Below, piece by piece: positions 31,501 to 36,000 of a DNA stretch of 64,000 nt. The stretch is taken from NCBI GenBank assembly GCA_020852965.1, contig JADYZV010000180.1, positions 62,001 through 126,000 of the forward strand, read 5' to 3'. The translations under genes and the position numbers were made by a program. The DNA is from Pirellulaceae bacterium. Its GTDB lineage: Bacteria > Planctomycetota > Planctomycetia > Pirellulales > Pirellulaceae. The notes under the pieces are model-generated. The model searched no databases and was not told the DNA's origin. It saw nothing but the letters and a program-made list of their open reading frames with translations. Within the stretch, counting starts at the first letter, position 1. Each line of letters starts with the position of its first letter.

Positions 31501-32963
31501 CGCCGGTCGCCAACGGAGATACTTACACGACCGACGAAGACAGCGTGCTGACCGTAGCTGCCCCTGGGGTGCTGGCCAATGATACGGATGTCGACTTGCC
31601 CAACGATACGCTCAAAGTTGCTGCGGGTACGTTTACTTCCGATCTAGGTGCCAAGGTAACGCTCAACGCAGACGGATCGCTTACCTATGACCCTAACGGC
31701 GTGGCGACCTTCCAGCAGTTGACGCAAGGTCAGACCATTTCGGACACGTTTGTCTATCACGTCTTGGATGCCGCTGGCGCTAGTAGCAATAACGCGACCG
31801 TGACGATCGCTATCCGCGGTGTCAATGATGCACCAGTCGCCGTCGACGACCGCTACTCGATCGCAGTCGGCCAGTCACGTACTTTGGATATATTGGCCAA
31901 CGATAGCGATGTCGACTCAACCATCGACCCGCGCACGATCGAGATCACCTCACGACCAGGCTTTGGAACTCTGACCGTCAATCAAACTGGCGGAGTCACC
32001 TATACGCCAGAAAGTGGCTTCCGCGGTAACGATGTGTTCCGCTATACGGTCAAGGATTCGACCGGAACGGTCTCGAATGAAGCTGAAGTGGTCTTGGTCG
32101 TCAATAGCGCACCGGTGGCCGCCAACGACTCGGCCTTTACCGTCAAGGGTGATCCGGTCACGATCAATGTCCTATCCAATGATCGCGATGTAGACGGAGC
32201 GCTCGATACGAGTTCTGTTCGCATCGAAGTCTCCCCCGCCCCGAATGGTTCTGTTGAAGTCCTGCCCACTGGCGCGATACGCTTCACACCGGCTTCCGGA
32301 TTCGCTGGGGAGGCAACCTTCGCCTACAGCGTACTAGACAACGTGGGTACGCGATCCAATGTAGCTACGGTGAATGTTCGTGTGCAGAATAGTCGATGGC
32401 AGAATCCGCAAAACAGCCTGGATGTCAATGCCGACGGCTTCGTTAGCCCTATCGATGTGCTGTTGGTTATCAACTATCTCAACGGCCATGGTAACCCGAT
32501 TTTGCCTGATAGCGGCGTAGTTCCTCCCCCCTATCTCGATCCTACCGGCGACGAACTTGTCACTCCCAACGATGTGTTGCAAATTATCAACTACCTCAAT
32601 GCGAACTCCCAAGGTGGGCGTGGCGAAGGAGAGTCGAGCGGTGTCGAGTACGCGATGCCGATTACGCCGCAACAGATGGTCGATACAGTTGGACCTGGCA
32701 TCGTGCAGGAGCTATTGGCCGCGCGTAGTCAAATGTTGGACGAAATCACAGCAACGACTCCGGTGGCGAGTTCTCCAACGCCGGTATCCAACTTTGCCGT
32801 ACCCGCCATCGCCATTAATTCGACCAGCCGGCGCGATGACGAACTGCTCGATTTGCTAAGCAGTAGTATCCATAACGCGGACATTGATGGCAGTCTGTCA
32901 GACCCACAAGCCGACACGATCGATACGGCGCTCGACCAATTCTTTCGGGAGTTGAGCTTATAG
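13590..32963 (+). CDS. Giant secreted surface protein P2: metalloprotease, PPC, beta-helix, TFEFD modules, GEVED, ~14 cadherin-like repeats, dockerin
   Basis: 6457 aa. The ATG at 13590 has AGGAAAG upstream and gives the planctomycete N-terminus ending LETLERRELLAAD (residues ~29-41). Order: metzincin-like protease (residues ~410-630), PPC (~641-750), beta-helix (~800-1120), an Fn3-like segment (~1124-1230), a second beta-helix (~1232-1550), two PPC domains (~1631-1800, ~1854-1977), a segment rich in short strands, possibly a propeller (~2034-2424), several TFEFD modules, more beta-helix (~3100-3280), a GEVED domain interrupted by two TFEFD modules (~3610-4020), ~14 cadherin-like/Tandem-95 repeats (~4370-6260) and paired dockerin motifs (~6270-6340). 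I noticed no cysteine. It aligns with P1 from residue ~1230 onward, so the pair arose by tandem duplication. Probably secreted and surface-bound; substrate unknown. Confidence 0.96.
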   Translation: MASQLSTRSKSSSYETQLRRNRLRRVLLETLERRELLAADLIGLADYQATSTLTAQQQTPLVFGSLADDPTAGYNVTNFLDSQLGSSSGDLTSRPWFPLIEESYNQWSQSLQLQSTTTVSGGLIAEGEGGMVAEGEAGGPRLLSVAPNSGDIFTFNNTNRLSEAPTELVFRFDGSSDLDAATLADGIRVTRAGGDGAFGDANDTTLVPGYLGFGDNNRVVVLRFASALQDDLYRVELVGEDNAAQGLTAIKNAAGLKLQTRAIDATPTDLTRDSVDFDLELGAQIVAVVPQPVDRVGGVLTPRRDVIRVYFNNDDLYPSAVTTGAVTPNPTVVDPAFYQLILTKDTVEPGDDRVFAPTSIHYDPASDIAELTFASAVDQLAGPGTYRLRVGSRDAVVSTTNPQTVATLSPADPAGNIGNAMPLGTFSNAFSTVINQSIITTSTAALPLDFPGSMLDPGHRDIKDESHLHSGGDTNPGISQRSYNFAFNRPYGTDAVGRPVNTSITPDQVARVREIFEYYSQLLGIDFVETEASGLTVVVGDMFPNGRTSGPGGVAGVAGGSLAIMDGADAWDNSFGASFFTTAMHEIGHLLGLGHTYDLPPGTIMGTEDALADPNPGLGSTEFYFPGDADVLHGQYMYRPDNRDVDTYSFTIPAGQAGRLTAETIAERLANSSNLDTVLTLMKQKPGGGAEVISSNNDNQSSDSFVSAELTEGTYFISVTGKGNEDFDPVIPNTGSGATSQGDYQLKLDFKPTVAAAGAKFTIEDTSGTALDGDGDGLAGGNFNFWFRTAAPLGVAAAGQPKTIFVDKSFTGPQTGALLGSPAQPINTLDFSKWPAGLLLPGDVLRVTGGAGPLATRPAYEIGRGGVGNAILSDGLTLEVPQGVTMMIEAGAILKLQGSRISTGSLSASINRSMSALQVLGTPSEQVRFTSYRDETQGKDTNPLTTTPGSGDWGGIDFHEDVDRREGLGSYERKGIFLNFVSNADIRYGGGQITVSTPSPTVSPINMSESRPTLINNTIRFSADAAMSADPNSFEETRFSAPRYQLSGNFSPDYSRVGPDIRGNVLLSNSINGLFVKTSTVAGGPLTMLDVAARWDDKDITYVLGENLIIKGTPGGALQENKAPDVSLVQQTGTNGGSLAAGAIVQYRVSAVDLYGAEGVPSAATPAFTLGATASAVQLGGLPKASGDFVSRRLWRSTNGGAFRLVAELDSDTTAYKDIGTTLAGALPAVIPTTVNRARLNARLQIDPGIVVKSIGSRIETGMGAQLIAEGTADRPIIFTSRFDDRYGGGGSFDTNSDGTGSNPGAGNWGGLVTRPFSSMSIDHALIAFGGGVTSVAGGFSGFSAVEVHQADVRLANSRFEVNGSGLGGNVGGNRDGHGPNDASVVFVVGSQPVIINNTFLDNSITNTAVVSINANAMKTTNVTDPGRQTGAVDRARAGIGNMGPLVDGNHLLGNGLNGMRIRGETLTTETVWDDTDIVHVLQSEVIVPDLHSQGGLRLQSHSDESLVVKLGAGAGLTALGRPLDINDRIGGSLQIIGAPGFPVVMTSIQDDSVGAGFDTNGRALVDTNNNGPSVGSPGDWRSVRFEPYANDRNVDSAIELETDQLQDTGTNDVVGNAQSLGALAASLSGGDESLRLGFSLDGSIATPQDLDVYSFSATAGTPVWIDIDRTHGSLDSVVELLDANGRILAQSNNSLAESAGTQNRYVATTGPEPMAAESVSGLDRDPFATANSFLPNVARDFNSVNPLDAGMRVVLPGSVGATNTYYVRVRSSNLAPGDATSKLQNPADERKGLTTGNYRLQVRMQQTDETPGSTVRYADIRYATNGIEARGMAASSPLLGQVAETGASTALGNIGNSDRGSVSVSGFFDDDAVDVYSFSIARDSVQVIDPAEQNFHIGTIFDIDYADGFGRPDTTLWVFDGANRLVLVGTDSNIADDQAAPGQGSDLDDLTRGSAGTRDPFIGASELPSGNYTVVVTNNSRTAVALDQFQQANATNPLIRLEPINSVRRISQDRFEGAPLGETGGPAVQVSFSSIVDDNLVQWTLADLTAYVVRSNGEVKFANPYTGAPEAIISDSSSAIRDVAMSPDGRLVAPVFVSGNQIDSNTGDLLLLNSTGAPNSATVPDGSTVAGNSGLQTFTTQPTDGTTFAVQQRDHNLLDANNPQGDGFQFNGLTFATEDNNELKLFGVGSRGRGELSFNLPEFTGTTVSGILTSSGSVVNVYNTTNVVYKLDPTTGAVINPTGFADRTGTDRVGNHAGTQKVEFGRFLSGTASDGTGPYTSGTVTGLAQIGNFLYAVSDLGEFYRVNIGDGDSAFADDESSVAGATLYIGTKAIKTITDGAVPIQFTGLTRGPRNLEGGRFANMLFATTTDGTIYAINTNGDLQPVFPGYSYKVHSSDRGGLGPEVVGIDFSPLDVNLFHLTDLRGSDAGHGRPEPFDKSQDGAQSGNQSLYFGFETGTPQQQGDWSGLYNVAAYNRTYDLPGGAHGATVSNPIDLRGYSASDLPMLYFNYFLDTENANSDLDDTGRMRDAFRVYGAGEDGEWILLATNNTPDDQGLNRNNHSGNSDVDELDNNINGNRDAFGNPLLTQEAYDGTGWRQIRTSLAAFAGQQNVRLRFEFSTAASFKTGDALRGGVELTAVAGAELESNQGFTVTPIDGVSAVGPRRFEFDMGLVLSLPAGADLTSGVSTLTISGTPVVFSTTDNTGTNVQYSPTDSPVAIASKLANRLLALFPSITGITSDPNRPSVLAIAGLPEGTSAEYAVSPDLSGSILVAHPYTSTNVVKIPVTKRMTAPQVRDAVRTALAATYNDAANMALDPSGALDVWKFNANTIQLYKYTIAGNNSALSVTTERVGDFFGVNPTNRTGGNVSLAHMDERAQNNTGEGLYIDDIVIGFAERGEMAFSSTADNSFAANRQYAKTLYDINQIENGGYQLTVRTAADYGASDKTTGQLGLTRQFNTNDRLSQQVGIEVSTTASGSIPDGATFTLSDGGRPVTFEFDVYSGVAPVIPAVQPGNVAVSIASNATRQEIALAIRNAINSPTVQSLLKISASLAGEMTDGTFVRDVLLTGGTVVQLHGQVTTGTDGSFQFPANTFMTPVKWGVESGFGEDLGDSERTRPQGELLLIGNTITNSLQYGIDVTAGNRDQSAIGGTVGNRPYPGAAIAFPTPNPNQLAAGVVIISNIVANNVAGGIRLQGDAGADAPAQIARLLNNTIYGVAGGDTGILIENNATPTILNNIIANSATGISAPVGTSSVLGANVYQGNGTNTVNVGVGSFPELLAANQPLFVDVNNRRFYLAAGSQAIDSSLEALQERPAIAQVKNAIGLPASPMLAPDLDVTGQRRVDDPAVNSPAGLGGNVFKDRGAVDRSDFLPLNAVILQPQDNDAALLDSDRNTTTIQLTQGTLGYFSILLQDNNGTGPDPATVVAAAIGLTENGRLLTEGVDYVVGYNANSRTVRLTPQAGIWRTDSVYEITFNNLDRFELSTSAGSALSDGDHFSLDDAGGTHVFEFDNNGSANAAGATLVPFETSMSAYEVATRLRAAINTAGLGLVASMKGESAVTVEGATAASATGAGLATTAIGAITDLAGNPLSPNRANGQTQFTIVMPDSVLDFGDAVGLGIPVLKQPSAAGLNNGNGARHVLLPVDVPQLVLGSLVDAEVDGQPTTAANGDDSDRATSVQLETLGSIGGVKIGIGGPTLLAFPAGSAVSGQRFTITDSALHPFAPVTFEFQTNTGAGNVVIPTLAGDTPDQVATKVAAAVQSVLLSGRLSGLIPIASNDRVSLGDSNMYSVNLNAAPALTRIASGNVQLVIPASIATLADGQTMTVQDGSGHSVQFELNNTDPALPATPVASGRIAMDVNLATATASDVAAAFANAIHGQIDARKLALGTPSVGAATVDGVTVAIVGDDEDGVHFGGIFNSLSNAVPVTIVSSGAGLLDAWIDWNRDGDFNDASENLFTTSQPVHQGANVFMVQTPVNAVAGFAAARFRLSTLGGLLPSSVGIGGEVEDYLVEILQGSPPVAVSDSYTTEEDLPGGLNVPRLAAVAGGPSSILTNDTDADIVGPAVVDPGVNLFVHDEDPSTLAMDPVTSTANGTLTLMRDGSFTYIPNTDFNGTDTFVYNATDGRLISRVPTTVTITVNPVNDPPLAVDDVRTRLEDEAIVFAGADLTANDKPHYLGSLTEAGQMLTIDSAAIVTHTISDLGGVAGLAVRIASRPGQGNYGIRVYTSTADLGVGVKPTVSVTPDRIDVVLNSHSTSPSTVNDLIAAINGNAAASALVIATLDAGSGAAVIGNATTSYSPLRVPPRAFKTFSVSNNTLSYTPAAQYNNAIGGPVLIAVTIKDDGTAGLPAGLTATSTLTLNITPVNDSPLFTLPATDSPLEDAGVVTVANFLTGRSPGPTLATDEGSGPAISPANQTVSYRVTALDPSLFYPGNATATPPIPSGLPKIDANGTLTYRLAKDVNRVTPFPAVVVEVVAVDSVVGSGLVVTNSFDSTKVFPAAGMNDTYDGTTLLVSDSAGNSITFELDDTVNLPGVGSTAGVAHTAIGYVAADTVASLNQKIVTAINSATAAGANPWAARAFVDTVTGEIRFANTSSVVISKGASATHTPISPLVVRPTNESLPKTFTITPTAVNDAPEFTLPAIARVNEDQGVVTAAGFVTGIRKGPVTALDESVQAFAPVIVDANPAAFTATGYPTIDSATGDLRFETARNFNAPAGINVTVTFVDNAGTANAGVDRTQKSFTLFVNARNDSPEFDMPTAISAFQEVPDPVGLTTTVDPFITNIKPGPGSAGDEVGQQVTFVATALDPSLFFPGDATANPPIPDGLPRIDANGVLTYRLAVDVNQIVPFPTILVQVVASDDGAIGNGPVVTNRFNPALASPSTPNLYDGSTLSVIDQNGNLVILELDDAGLPGVGATSGLPHIAIPFSSADSQVSLNQKIIAAINSPPAASVLLAGTGPWVAQAFVDAATQEIQFTNSSSVVSAAPAGVSSLDAIFAVRSSNESAPRTFTILPDPINDPPEFTLDTSLLAASYPEDSAAVTIDDFIVDARPGPVTALDELLSQTVQVHSVTSTPGAFAQLGVVVNPVTGKGSLTFKTNQDVNSATHDLTVVVTLKDGNEAVDPDVKFTSKTFTITVDPVNDLPEFSMPVKQITRSEDAGLVSFPGFATNILAGPATAIDETTIPATRQTVHFVRVSNTNDSLFDELPSISASGELTFRTKQDQNGQSIVVMRLMDDGTIPARTPSDAAQSIADQTFTITISPINDAPTFRIAGTAASLEDAGPVVIPGFLADILPGPASATDEAAQTLTVHATPIDPLAFAQFSLTADGTLSYQTRTDANNLNADFRVEVYFTDNGAAAPSPNNNRSVTQTFAIDVTPVNDQPSFLLPQTRVDVIEDAQNGGLPRGATVIPGFATDIQRGPASATDEFSQVLNPFEIVSMVGQEKFSVLPAIDTATGNLTFTTAENANGLAVVVMRLTDQGASSPAPNDNISELQTFTIAIAPINDAPQFTIPTTITVDEDAGSISRPGFATGVRRGPVGSDDENSQLINFSVRALNTALFRTQPAIGVDGTLTFETALNVNSANAQLLVEVTLFDSGLDAPAPNVNHSDTRTFTITVNPVNDAPTTDAFTATTTEDTLTTIQSVDVLVGDKAGPTVDEFSQSLRMTQVQRTSLHGGVIVPNFDPLDASRIVSLSYSPPLNLAGDDTFLYVVTDDGTPERSGTGTITISITPVNDPPAFNRGPDQTVNEDAAPVSVPNWATGIVAGPASAADELASQTVSFTVVADNPAWFSVQPAVSDAGTLTYTLAKDINGSTNVVVTAVDSGPGTGANVNRSAPQTFAINITPVNDPPVFTAGPTVIVNEDSGAYSNPWATGIAAAAGLLTNPPTATDEASQIYDFELIVDRPQLFSVQPQISSAGVLEFTTAKDAFGQALVVATLVDRGPAAPSDSPRSTPVTFTISITPSNDAPVANGDTYTTDEDSVLTVAAPGVLANDTDVDLPNDTLKVAAGTFTSDLGAKVTLNADGSLTYDPNGVATFQQLTQGQTISDTFVYHVLDAAGASSNNATVTIAIRGVNDAPVAVDDRYSIAVGQSRTLDILANDSDVDSTIDPRTIEITSRPGFGTLTVNQTGGVTYTPESGFRGNDVFRYTVKDSTGTVSNEAEVVLVVNSAPVAANDSAFTVKGDPVTINVLSNDRDVDGALDTSSVRIEVSPAPNGSVEVLPTGAIRFTPASGFAGEATFAYSVLDNVGTRSNVATVNVRVQNSRWQNPQNSLDVNADGFVSPIDVLLVINYLNGHGNPILPDSGVVPPPYLDPTGDELVTPNDVLQIINYLNANSQGGRGEGESSGVEYAMPITPQQMVDTVGPGIVQELLAARSQMLDEITATTPVASSPTPVSNFAVPAIAINSTSRRDDELLDLLSSSIHNADIDGSLSDPQADTIDTALDQFFRELSL
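14820..15480 (+). other. Metzincin-like zinc protease domain in P2
   Basis: HEIGHLLGLGH (codons 15342-15374) fits HExxHxxGxxH: zinc ligands His585, His589 and His595, general base Glu586. GTIMG follows about 8 residues later and could be the Met-turn. Upstream 'DGADAWDNSFGASFFTTAMHE' has the layout of matrixin/serralysin-type families. A PPC domain follows (15510-15840). No clear propeptide with a cysteine switch is present. Family assignment beyond metzincin is uncertain. Confidence 0.85.
19650..21060 (+). other. P2-specific segment with possible beta-propeller character
   Basis: Flanking sequence matches P1 on both sides (SVRRI near 19615 and DLRGYSASDLP near 21080, against SIRRI and DLGAYSAADLP in P1), but P1 has only about 100 nt between them. 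The extra ~1.3 kb encodes short strand-rich units such as VAMSPDGRLVAPVF, LAQIGNFLYAVSDLG, MLFATTTDGTIYAIN and VVGIDFSPLDVNLFHLTD, which resemble WD40/PQQ-like blades. The number of blades is unclear. Confidence 0.55.
24660..25650 (+). other. GEVED domain of P2 interrupted by two TFEFD modules
   Basis: The GEVED domain begins with LDFGDA (24426) and NGARHVLLP and resumes at DDEDGVHFGG (25318), DAWIDWNRDGDFND and GEVEDYLVE (25609-25635). In P1 the same domain is continuous (10321-10840). Between the halves P2 has two TFEFD modules (24709-25014 and 25036-25300). Confidence 0.75.
26699..32390 (+). repeat. Cadherin-like / Tandem-95 repeat array of P2 (~14 units)
   Basis: Units of about 110-120 residues start near 26699, 27508, 27856, 28657, 29026, 29398, 29746, 30121, 30469, 30808, 31147, 31501, 31837 and 32110. 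The typical unit is PEFTLP...EDAGxVxxPGFxTxIxxGPxxAxDE...LTFxT...N...TFTIxVxPVNDAP. The acidic ED, DE and VND motifs suggest calcium binding. Two units are longer because each carries an inserted TFEFD module (27106-27400 and 28256-28540). The last three are of the VxANDxDVD type. Confidence 0.85.
32395..32610 (+). other. Dockerin-type I calcium repeats at C-terminus of P2
   Basis: LDVNADGFVSPIDVLLVIN and YLDPTGDELVTPNDVLQIIN form a dockerin-like pair, nearly the same as in P1. In the second loop a conserved Asp position reads PTG instead of TDG. A Gly/Glu-rich spacer and a divergent tail rich in Asp and Leu follow. Confidence 0.82.
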
Positions 32964-33308
32964 ACGCAAGCGAGTCTGCCTGGTGTAGGCTCGTAACGAG
33001 TACCGCGAGTTACGGCATGGGCGGCAAGTACGATTCACCTCGCACTCGTTGCGGATCAATCCTCTGGCCACCGCAAGTTCGGCTTGAGGGTATCCGTTCA
33101 TTCGTTGGGACACTGAAACGCGGCGCATGGATCACTCGCTCCGGCCCGCAAGTGGGCGATGAGGGCGGGAAAGAAGTATGGAGACGAATCGACGGAAAGC
33201 CCAGAACCTAAGTATCGTCAGGCCGTGTGAAGCCGTGCACCATGTGTAGGAGAGAGTTTGGCACGAAAATAGGGGCACGAAGATATTGGCAACAATCTGG
33301 AGAGCCTA
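32964..33308. other. Intergenic region holding dispersed repeats, no gene seen
   Basis: 345 bp between convergent genes. It holds a GTAG-palindrome (32985-33016), a stretch resembling 34125-34163 (about 33109-33151) and a block (33226-33287) that recurs at 35040-35101. The short open frames here have no recognisable product. Confidence 0.6.
32981..33030 (+). repeat. Dispersed 50-bp repeat with GTAG and palindrome, copy A
   Basis: GTAG (32985-32988) is followed by CTCGTAACGAG and then CGAGTTACG; CGTAAC and GTTACG can pair as a 6-bp stem. It matches 34898-34947 at 46 of 50 positions by eye. Confidence 0.75.
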
Positions 33309-33905
33309 CTATTTTAACTCGGGCTCCGCATTCTCGGTTGCGCGAAGAGGTATGCTGACTACCAAGCCAGTGAATTGTTTCTTTAGCAGTTTCCGTCCTC
33401 GGCCAGCATGGCATCCTAGGCATCCGCCCTCCAAGGGGATGGCCACGGCACGGCGATAGGTATCGCTGTCCCACGTTTCGAGTTGGGCTTTTCCTTCAGC
33501 GATCTCCTTGGCCGCGCGCTTTTCGAAATCGCTCTCGGGTTCATGATCGTTGCTCATCGCGGGTAAGCTGGCTGAGATCCAACGCGCTTGAACCTGCGAG
33601 CGTTGCTCCATCTCAGCGAATATATCGTGCATCGCCCGCGCTGGTAGCAGGGAGCGGTCGCGATGGAAATAACGCTGGTGTAACATTTCCAGCGTTGCAG
33701 CGTACACCTCCTGCATAACCTTGGCACGCTCTCGGGCAACGTCCACCGTGAGTTTCTGGCCGTCCGTCACTTCATCAAGCGGAGACGCTATCTCAGCCTG
33801 CTCGGCGTTGCCCGCCTCGTCATCAGCGCTGGTCCCTGCCACACCTAAGAATCCCACCGTAACACAGGCCGTTGCCAGCCAAACTCGCCATCCTCGATCG
33901 TTCAT
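33309..33905 (-). CDS. DUF3365 (Tll0287-like) secreted haem-binding protein
   Basis: 198 aa. The N-terminus is a signal peptide (hydrophobic residues ~9-25). A single c-type haem motif, GCLGCH, sits near the C-terminus (Cys162, Cys165, His166), followed by a short strand-rich tail. The layout of a long helical N-terminal part, then 'YRRAVAIPLEGGCLGCH' and a short tail fits DUF3365/Tll0287-like periplasmic haem proteins, often tied to sensing or electron transfer. The family call rests on layout and motif only; a small class I cytochrome is the alternative. It is convergent with P2 and stands alone, with no obvious operon partner. The start is the ATG that gives the signal peptide. Confidence 0.72.
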   Translation of the reverse strand: MNDRGWRVWLATACVTVGFLGVAGTSADDEAGNAEQAEIASPLDEVTDGQKLTVDVARERAKVMQEVYAATLEMLHQRYFHRDRSLLPARAMHDIFAEMEQRSQVQARWISASLPAMSNDHEPESDFEKRAAKEIAEGKAQLETWDSDTYRRAVAIPLEGGCLGCHAGRGRKLLKKQFTGLVVSIPLRATENAEPELK

Positions 33906-34211
33906 GTGGTACCTTTGTCTCTATCGCCAGCCGGTTGTGGGACTGATGGTGTGTGATTTGCGGCCCCAATCGGCTTCCATCCAATTCGAACGGGACATAC
34001 TACGCAACGCCCAATGTGTACCTAATAGTATAGAATGCGGGCCGCCTTGTCAACAAAATGTCTTGTGGCCACCACAGCTTTGGTTCGACAGCTACCGCTT
34101 CGGCGGCGACATTTCGTAACTCGTAGGGACGTGGAAACGTGGAGCGATGCCACTCGCTTCGGTCTGCCGTAACTGCGCATTGCTTGGCACGAGTCTGCAA
34201 TTTAGTGGTGC
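33906..34211. other. Intergenic region, no gene seen
   Basis: 306 bp upstream of the DUF3365 gene and downstream of the Uma2 gene. Around 34105-34180 it carries a degenerate repeat (GGGAC..GGAAACG..GGAGC..CACTCGCTTCGG) similar to 33109-33151. No clear promoter or RNA gene. Confidence 0.45.
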
Positions 34212-34823
34212 TCAAGATTGCAAACTAAACGATTCGTCGACTTCCTTAACCAAGGATGTCAACACCACGTTTTCATAGAGCTCGGCCAGTGGCAACTGGC
34301 ACTTGATTTCGGACAAGGGGATAACCGAAGAAAGGCCACTGTAAACCTCGCGTAGGAAATCGCCATCCGCGCGGCGATAGACGACTGCTGAAAACGAAGA
34401 TTGCTCGACGAGCACGTAGACTTGCAATGATGGCAATGAAAGGTACGCATCACACTTTTCTTGCTCGTCGGTGCGCCGAGTCGACTCAGAAATCACCTCG
34501 ATGATCACTACCGGTTGGTCTTGGAACGTGTCGTGACTAGGATTGGGGTGACAGACGACAAAACAATCAGGGTAATAAAATCGCGTCGCTCGTACTCTTT
34601 TCACTCTGAGTTTTGTATCCGAATTAAAAACTTGGCAGGGCTGACCGCGAAGTTGTGGACCGAGTGAAACGATACTATTAGTCGCAATGCGATTGTGCGC
34701 GTTGGTCGCTCCGGCCATTTGGTAGACGACGCCGTTGACGTATTCGTGCTTGTGCTTCGCCCGCAACTCGCCGTCAAGGTAAGCTTCTACAGAAACTGGT
34801 TGGGATTCAGGTACAGTGCTCAT
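34212..34823 (-). CDS. Uma2 family (DUF820) PD-(D/E)xK nuclease-fold protein
   Basis: 203 aa from the ATG at 34823; the frame extends 70 codons further upstream, but this ATG gives the usual Uma2 N-terminus (VSVEAYL). Family features in order: EYVNGVVYQM with Glu27, YYPDCFVV with Asp86, VVIIEVISEST with Glu109, and TDEQEKCDAY with Lys123. These are the expected acidic and lysine positions of the PD-(D/E)xK fold. Uma2 proteins are abundant in planctomycetes and cyanobacteria; their biological role is poorly known and they are not classic restriction enzymes. No methylase or partner is adjacent. Confidence 0.88.
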   Translation of the reverse strand: MSTVPESQPVSVEAYLDGELRAKHKHEYVNGVVYQMAGATNAHNRIATNSIVSLGPQLRGQPCQVFNSDTKLRVKRVRATRFYYPDCFVVCHPNPSHDTFQDQPVVIIEVISESTRRTDEQEKCDAYLSLPSLQVYVLVEQSSFSAVVYRRADGDFLREVYSGLSSVIPLSEIKCQLPLAELYENVVLTSLVKEVDESFSLQS

Positions 34824-35172
34824 AGTAGCAATATAAACAAAAATCGAACCTGCTGCACATCGATGCGAGCGAATTTGTCGGCTCGCAATTGTCATCCTGG
34901 AGTAGGCTCGTAACGAGTACCGCGAGTTACGGCACGGGCAGCGAGTAGTGTCCCTGATCACGCTCTTCATTTTCTTGCCCCCATTTTCTTGCCATAGCTG
35001 TTTTGGCGTAAGCCGGGAGAAGCTGCCAAACATAGAGCCTGTGAAACCCTAAACCACATGTAGGCGAAAGTTTGGCACGAAGATGGGGGCACGAAGATAT
35101 TACCATCTGTCTTTTCGGTCAGTGTGAACTTTGGGGAGGGCCAAAGCGGGGATGAATCCCCGCACTCCAAAA
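34824..35172. other. Intergenic region with MITE-like inverted repeat, no gene seen
   Basis: 349 bp between two minus-strand genes. It contains the GTAG-palindrome copy B (34898-34947) and a possible inverted repeat: the arm at about 34966-34992 (cattttcttgccccc type) is the approximate reverse complement of ggcacgaagatgggggcac (35073-35097). The block 35040-35101 recurs at 33226-33287. Confidence 0.55.
34898..34947 (+). repeat. Dispersed 50-bp repeat with GTAG and palindrome, copy B
   Basis: Near copy of 32981-33030 (46 of 50 by eye), with GTAG at 34902-34905. Both copies are followed, after different spacers, by the second shared block (33226-33287 and 35040-35101). Confidence 0.75.
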
Positions 35173-36000
35173 TTATTTCAAATGGATGCGGACGCCGAAC
35201 TGCTTTAATTTTTCTAACTGAGCAGCGGTGGTGTCGCCGAGTGGATTGCCTGCGAGATAAACATTCCAGAAGGGTGCAAAGCGATGCTCGCTGTCGCCCT
35301 CGGCCATCTCGACCAATGGGCCCAGGTCGACAATTTTATTATTGGTCAACATCAATCGCTTGAGCTCGGTGAGCGGCTTGAGGAAGCCCAGTTCGACGAT
35401 GCCGCAATTGTCCAGGTCCAGCGTATCGACACGAGCACAGCGCGAGATCGGATCGAAATTCTTGATCGAATTGCCGGCCAAGTAGAGCGACCAGACTTTC
35501 GGCAACTCGGAGACGACGCTGATGTCTTCGATCTTATTATCGGAGAGGTATAGCGACATCATGTTTTTCATCTTAGCCAACGGTGCCAAGTCACTGACGC
35601 TATTGCTGGAGAGCTGCAAGTACTGAACGCGTTCGAGCTCCTTGAGCGGCTCAATCGAGCTGATTTGGTTGTGGGCCAAGTTGATCGACTGCAAAAGCTT
35701 CAAACCTGCCAGCGGTGCCAGGTCGGCGATTGCATTATTCTCCAAGTCGATCAACTGCACGGCCACGCAATGCTCTAGCCCTTGCAAACTCTTGATGTCC
35801 TTCCCTTTTCCTTCGACTTTGGAGATGTTTTTCACATCGTCGGCCGTCAGTGGTTCTTGGTTGTAACGCTTGGCAAAGACTTCATATCGCACGGCTGCTT
35901 CAAGCCCTTTGTCTGGGAAAAGATCTTCGGCTGCGGACAGGGAAGCCAGACAAGCAAGGATGGCCGACGTGATTATCGCTAGGCGTATAGAATTCTTCAT
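35173..36000 (-). CDS. Secreted leucine-rich-repeat protein (internalin-like LRR)
   Basis: 275 aa from the ATG at 36000; an upstream ATG 16 codons earlier would put PPP-rich residues before the signal peptide and is less likely. MKNSIRLAIITSAILACLASLSAAED is a signal peptide, with cleavage probable after SAA. About eight 22-residue leucine-rich repeats follow (for example LQLIDLENNAIADLAPLAGL-type and YLQLSSNSVSDLAPLAKM), the internalin/SDS22-like spacing. A capping strand at the end reads VYLAGNPL. It most likely mediates protein binding in the periplasm or outside the cell. No partner is evident; pcp is divergent. Confidence 0.85.
   Translation of the reverse strand: MKNSIRLAIITSAILACLASLSAAEDLFPDKGLEAAVRYEVFAKRYNQEPLTADDVKNISKVEGKGKDIKSLQGLEHCVAVQLIDLENNAIADLAPLAGLKLLQSINLAHNQISSIEPLKELERVQYLQLSSNSVSDLAPLAKMKNMMSLYLSDNKIEDISVVSELPKVWSLYLAGNSIKNFDPISRCARVDTLDLDNCGIVELGFLKPLTELKRLMLTNNKIVDLGPLVEMAEGDSEHRFAPFWNVYLAGNPLGDTTAAQLEKLKQFGVRIHLK

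Noticed and set aside
33017-33211. Short plus-strand frame (64 codons) after P2
   Set aside because: Lies over dispersed repeats, has no homology that I recognise and no ribosome-binding site.
34824-35033. 70-codon N-terminal extension of the Uma2 protein
   Set aside because: Rich in Arg, Ser and Cys with no Uma2 similarity and overlapping dispersed repeat sequence; the ATG at 34823 gives the family's usual start.
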